Of a stretch of 13,604 nt of DNA, positions 13,501-13,604 are shown piece after piece. The notes beneath the pieces were generated by a model. That model was not told the DNA's origin, did not search any database, and worked only from the letters and a program-made list of their open reading frames with translations. A program made the position numbers and the translations under genes. The stretch covers positions 1 to 13,604 of the forward strand of contig DASWOP010000004.1 in NCBI GenBank assembly GCA_036404255.1, read 5' to 3'. Origin of the DNA: JARLFX01 sp036404255 (GTDB taxonomy: Bacteria; Acidobacteriota; Terriglobia; Terriglobales; Acidobacteriaceae). Every line of letters begins with the position of its first letter. The first letter of the stretch is position 1.

Positions 13501-13604
13501 GTCGTCGGCAGAGTCACCACCGCAAACCCCTCGCCGCTCTTCCGCGCATACAGCGCCTGCCACCCACCCGTCGGCGGATTCACCGGCAGCTTCGCCAGCT
13601 CCAC
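10587..13604 (-). CDS. Glycoside hydrolase family 2 protein with C-terminal amidotransferase-like domain (N-terminus cut by window edge)
   Basis: At least 1005 residues are open from the right edge to the TGA at 10587-10589. The GTG at the very edge could be read as a start, but a signal peptide and the first strands of the family's N-terminal domain are missing, so the gene probably begins outside. Domains: jelly-roll sugar-binding domain (about 60-180; GVSWWTREIEIP, LHVRGARMRAEVYLN), Ig-like sandwich (about 185-305), TIM barrel (about 305-600). Catalytic candidates: acid/base Glu447 in HPSLIQYTLQNEIG and nucleophile Glu541 in ALVEFGEMEG, 94 residues apart, as usual for GH2. After linker beta domains (about 640-780), residues about 780-1005 (LSIGVSSVLG, YDLIVTSGVV, GGIPLLVVVPDDF) look like a class-I glutamine-amidotransferase-like fold, perhaps non-catalytic. 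The enzyme should cleave beta-galactosidic, mannosidic or glucuronidic links, specificity unknown. It is convergent with the flavoenzyme gene. Confidence 0.88.
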   Translation of the reverse strand: MELAKLPVNPPTGGWQALYARKSGEGFAVVTLPTTVEQHFWGKFGSRPYTPEEYRYAADDPIPQNGAYEGVSWWTREIEIPAAMQGKRIFLHVRGARMRAEVYLNEKLVGYSIMEELPFECDLTAAARPGGKNVLAIRITNPGGRYDWVDGTTIRWGTVNVFRSHGFGGLDRELTISANAEDEARITDAWVLNTPKRKTIRVTAVVETPLCCGVITASNKKLFSYLHAAIFDPETGREIPATRLAEKTAPMDATITYTFELECPDAKLWDLDTPHLYHLRLTYQTSKDVEDTRIVTFGFRWFAPEGLGSNALFRLNGRRIKIYSSISWGFWGLNGLWPTPELADREVIQAKRLGLNCLNFHRNTGKDDVLRAHDRLGLLRYMEPGGGKLSIGKLPSGTAANAAGIVMEKPKDHADIFSRKFMLAKCRVMVRAHRSHPSLIQYTLQNEIGADLKNPDTFEAIRIMHEEDPSRCVVLNDGFVARGAAQAWYEPYNDTMHRSDKEEWGAWWNNHQGAGDQWYDAFYTDAEHFTYRQPLKTALVEFGEMEGCAVADNHPLMIHQIKTGQFGGNGKSYDLLNHEQIVAGCDKFLDRWGFRKAFPSAEKLYNAIGVKVYESWEQYMENVRICDDVDFCVISGWESTAIENHSGIVDNLRNFRSDPEPIAASLRPVRAIAKQHKLNYAVGESAVFDLYLLNDTGKTAAGELRFSMVEPGGKLVELGKWAAPAVVADQFSYPVQLTFQTPALKKEGIYRFRFTSASDPKGGFTREIWVANAKPAFGKKLSIGVSSVLGPVRKQLAALDGVTVSEFAAGQQYDLIVTSGVVKGSKLDRAIGEETGLESPPVKGAPVEAQPAGHVDDAVFAAVRGGIPLLVVVPDDFLADGVAKELAALGAFTYSGQVGDTRAPWMGNWLFVREHATFAGLPADRALGVHYQAHGKASNGLLVDGDLEVVMGYSRDHDRQVGAASFVCRVSGTRVMVHRAPAFAGPLQQRWLANAVGYLTGTKVG

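Overview
This window looks like a piece of a high-GC acidobacterial chromosome (Acidobacteriota, Terriglobales-like). That placement is inferred from three things: an Ala/Thr/Gly-rich secreted NHL-propeller lipoprotein, intergenic repeats built on the core GTCATTCTGAGCG, and plant-polysaccharide-type glycosidases at both edges. No rRNA, tRNA, CRISPR array or transposase was seen.

Layout: (1) Positions 1-588, minus strand: N-terminal part of a Tat-exported GH28-type pectinase that runs off the left edge. (2) 589-1016: a divergent regulatory region in which both promoter sides carry a GGTCTGACC-like palindrome. (3) 1017-3188, plus strand: a large secreted lipoprotein-like protein with a C-terminal beta-propeller, followed by a strong hairpin terminator. 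(4) 3342-8280, minus strand, transcribed in the order hemY-type porphyrinogen oxidase, radical SAM/SPASM protein (ATGA overlap with hemY), a 248-nt gap holding two repeat elements, then a siroheme nitrite/sulfite reductase with an extra C-terminal domain. (5) 8281-8561: a divergent intergenic region with a CRP-like palindrome almost exactly midway between the two start codons. (6) 8562-10058, plus strand: a long nitronate monooxygenase/2-nitropropane dioxygenase-family flavoprotein. (7) 10059-10586: a 528-nt convergent region packed with palindromic repeats. (8) 10587-13604, minus strand: a GH2 glycosidase with a C-terminal amidotransferase-like domain, cut by the right edge.

The centre of the window is a tetrapyrrole and nitrogen/sulfur redox block. 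A porphyrinogen oxidase is translationally coupled to a radical SAM/SPASM enzyme. A sirohaem enzyme lies downstream on the same strand. A flavoenzyme of a family known to release nitrite from nitronates is divergent from them across a shared operator-like site. The most interesting hypothesis is that the radical SAM protein acts with the HemY/CgoX-type oxidase in haem synthesis (an AhbD-like step) or in another tetrapyrrole modification. A second hypothesis is that nitrite released by the flavoenzyme feeds the sirohaem reductase. Both are inferences from neighbourhood. The repeats are also notable: several copies show paired changes in the two arms that preserve base pairing, which suggests structure is what is conserved.
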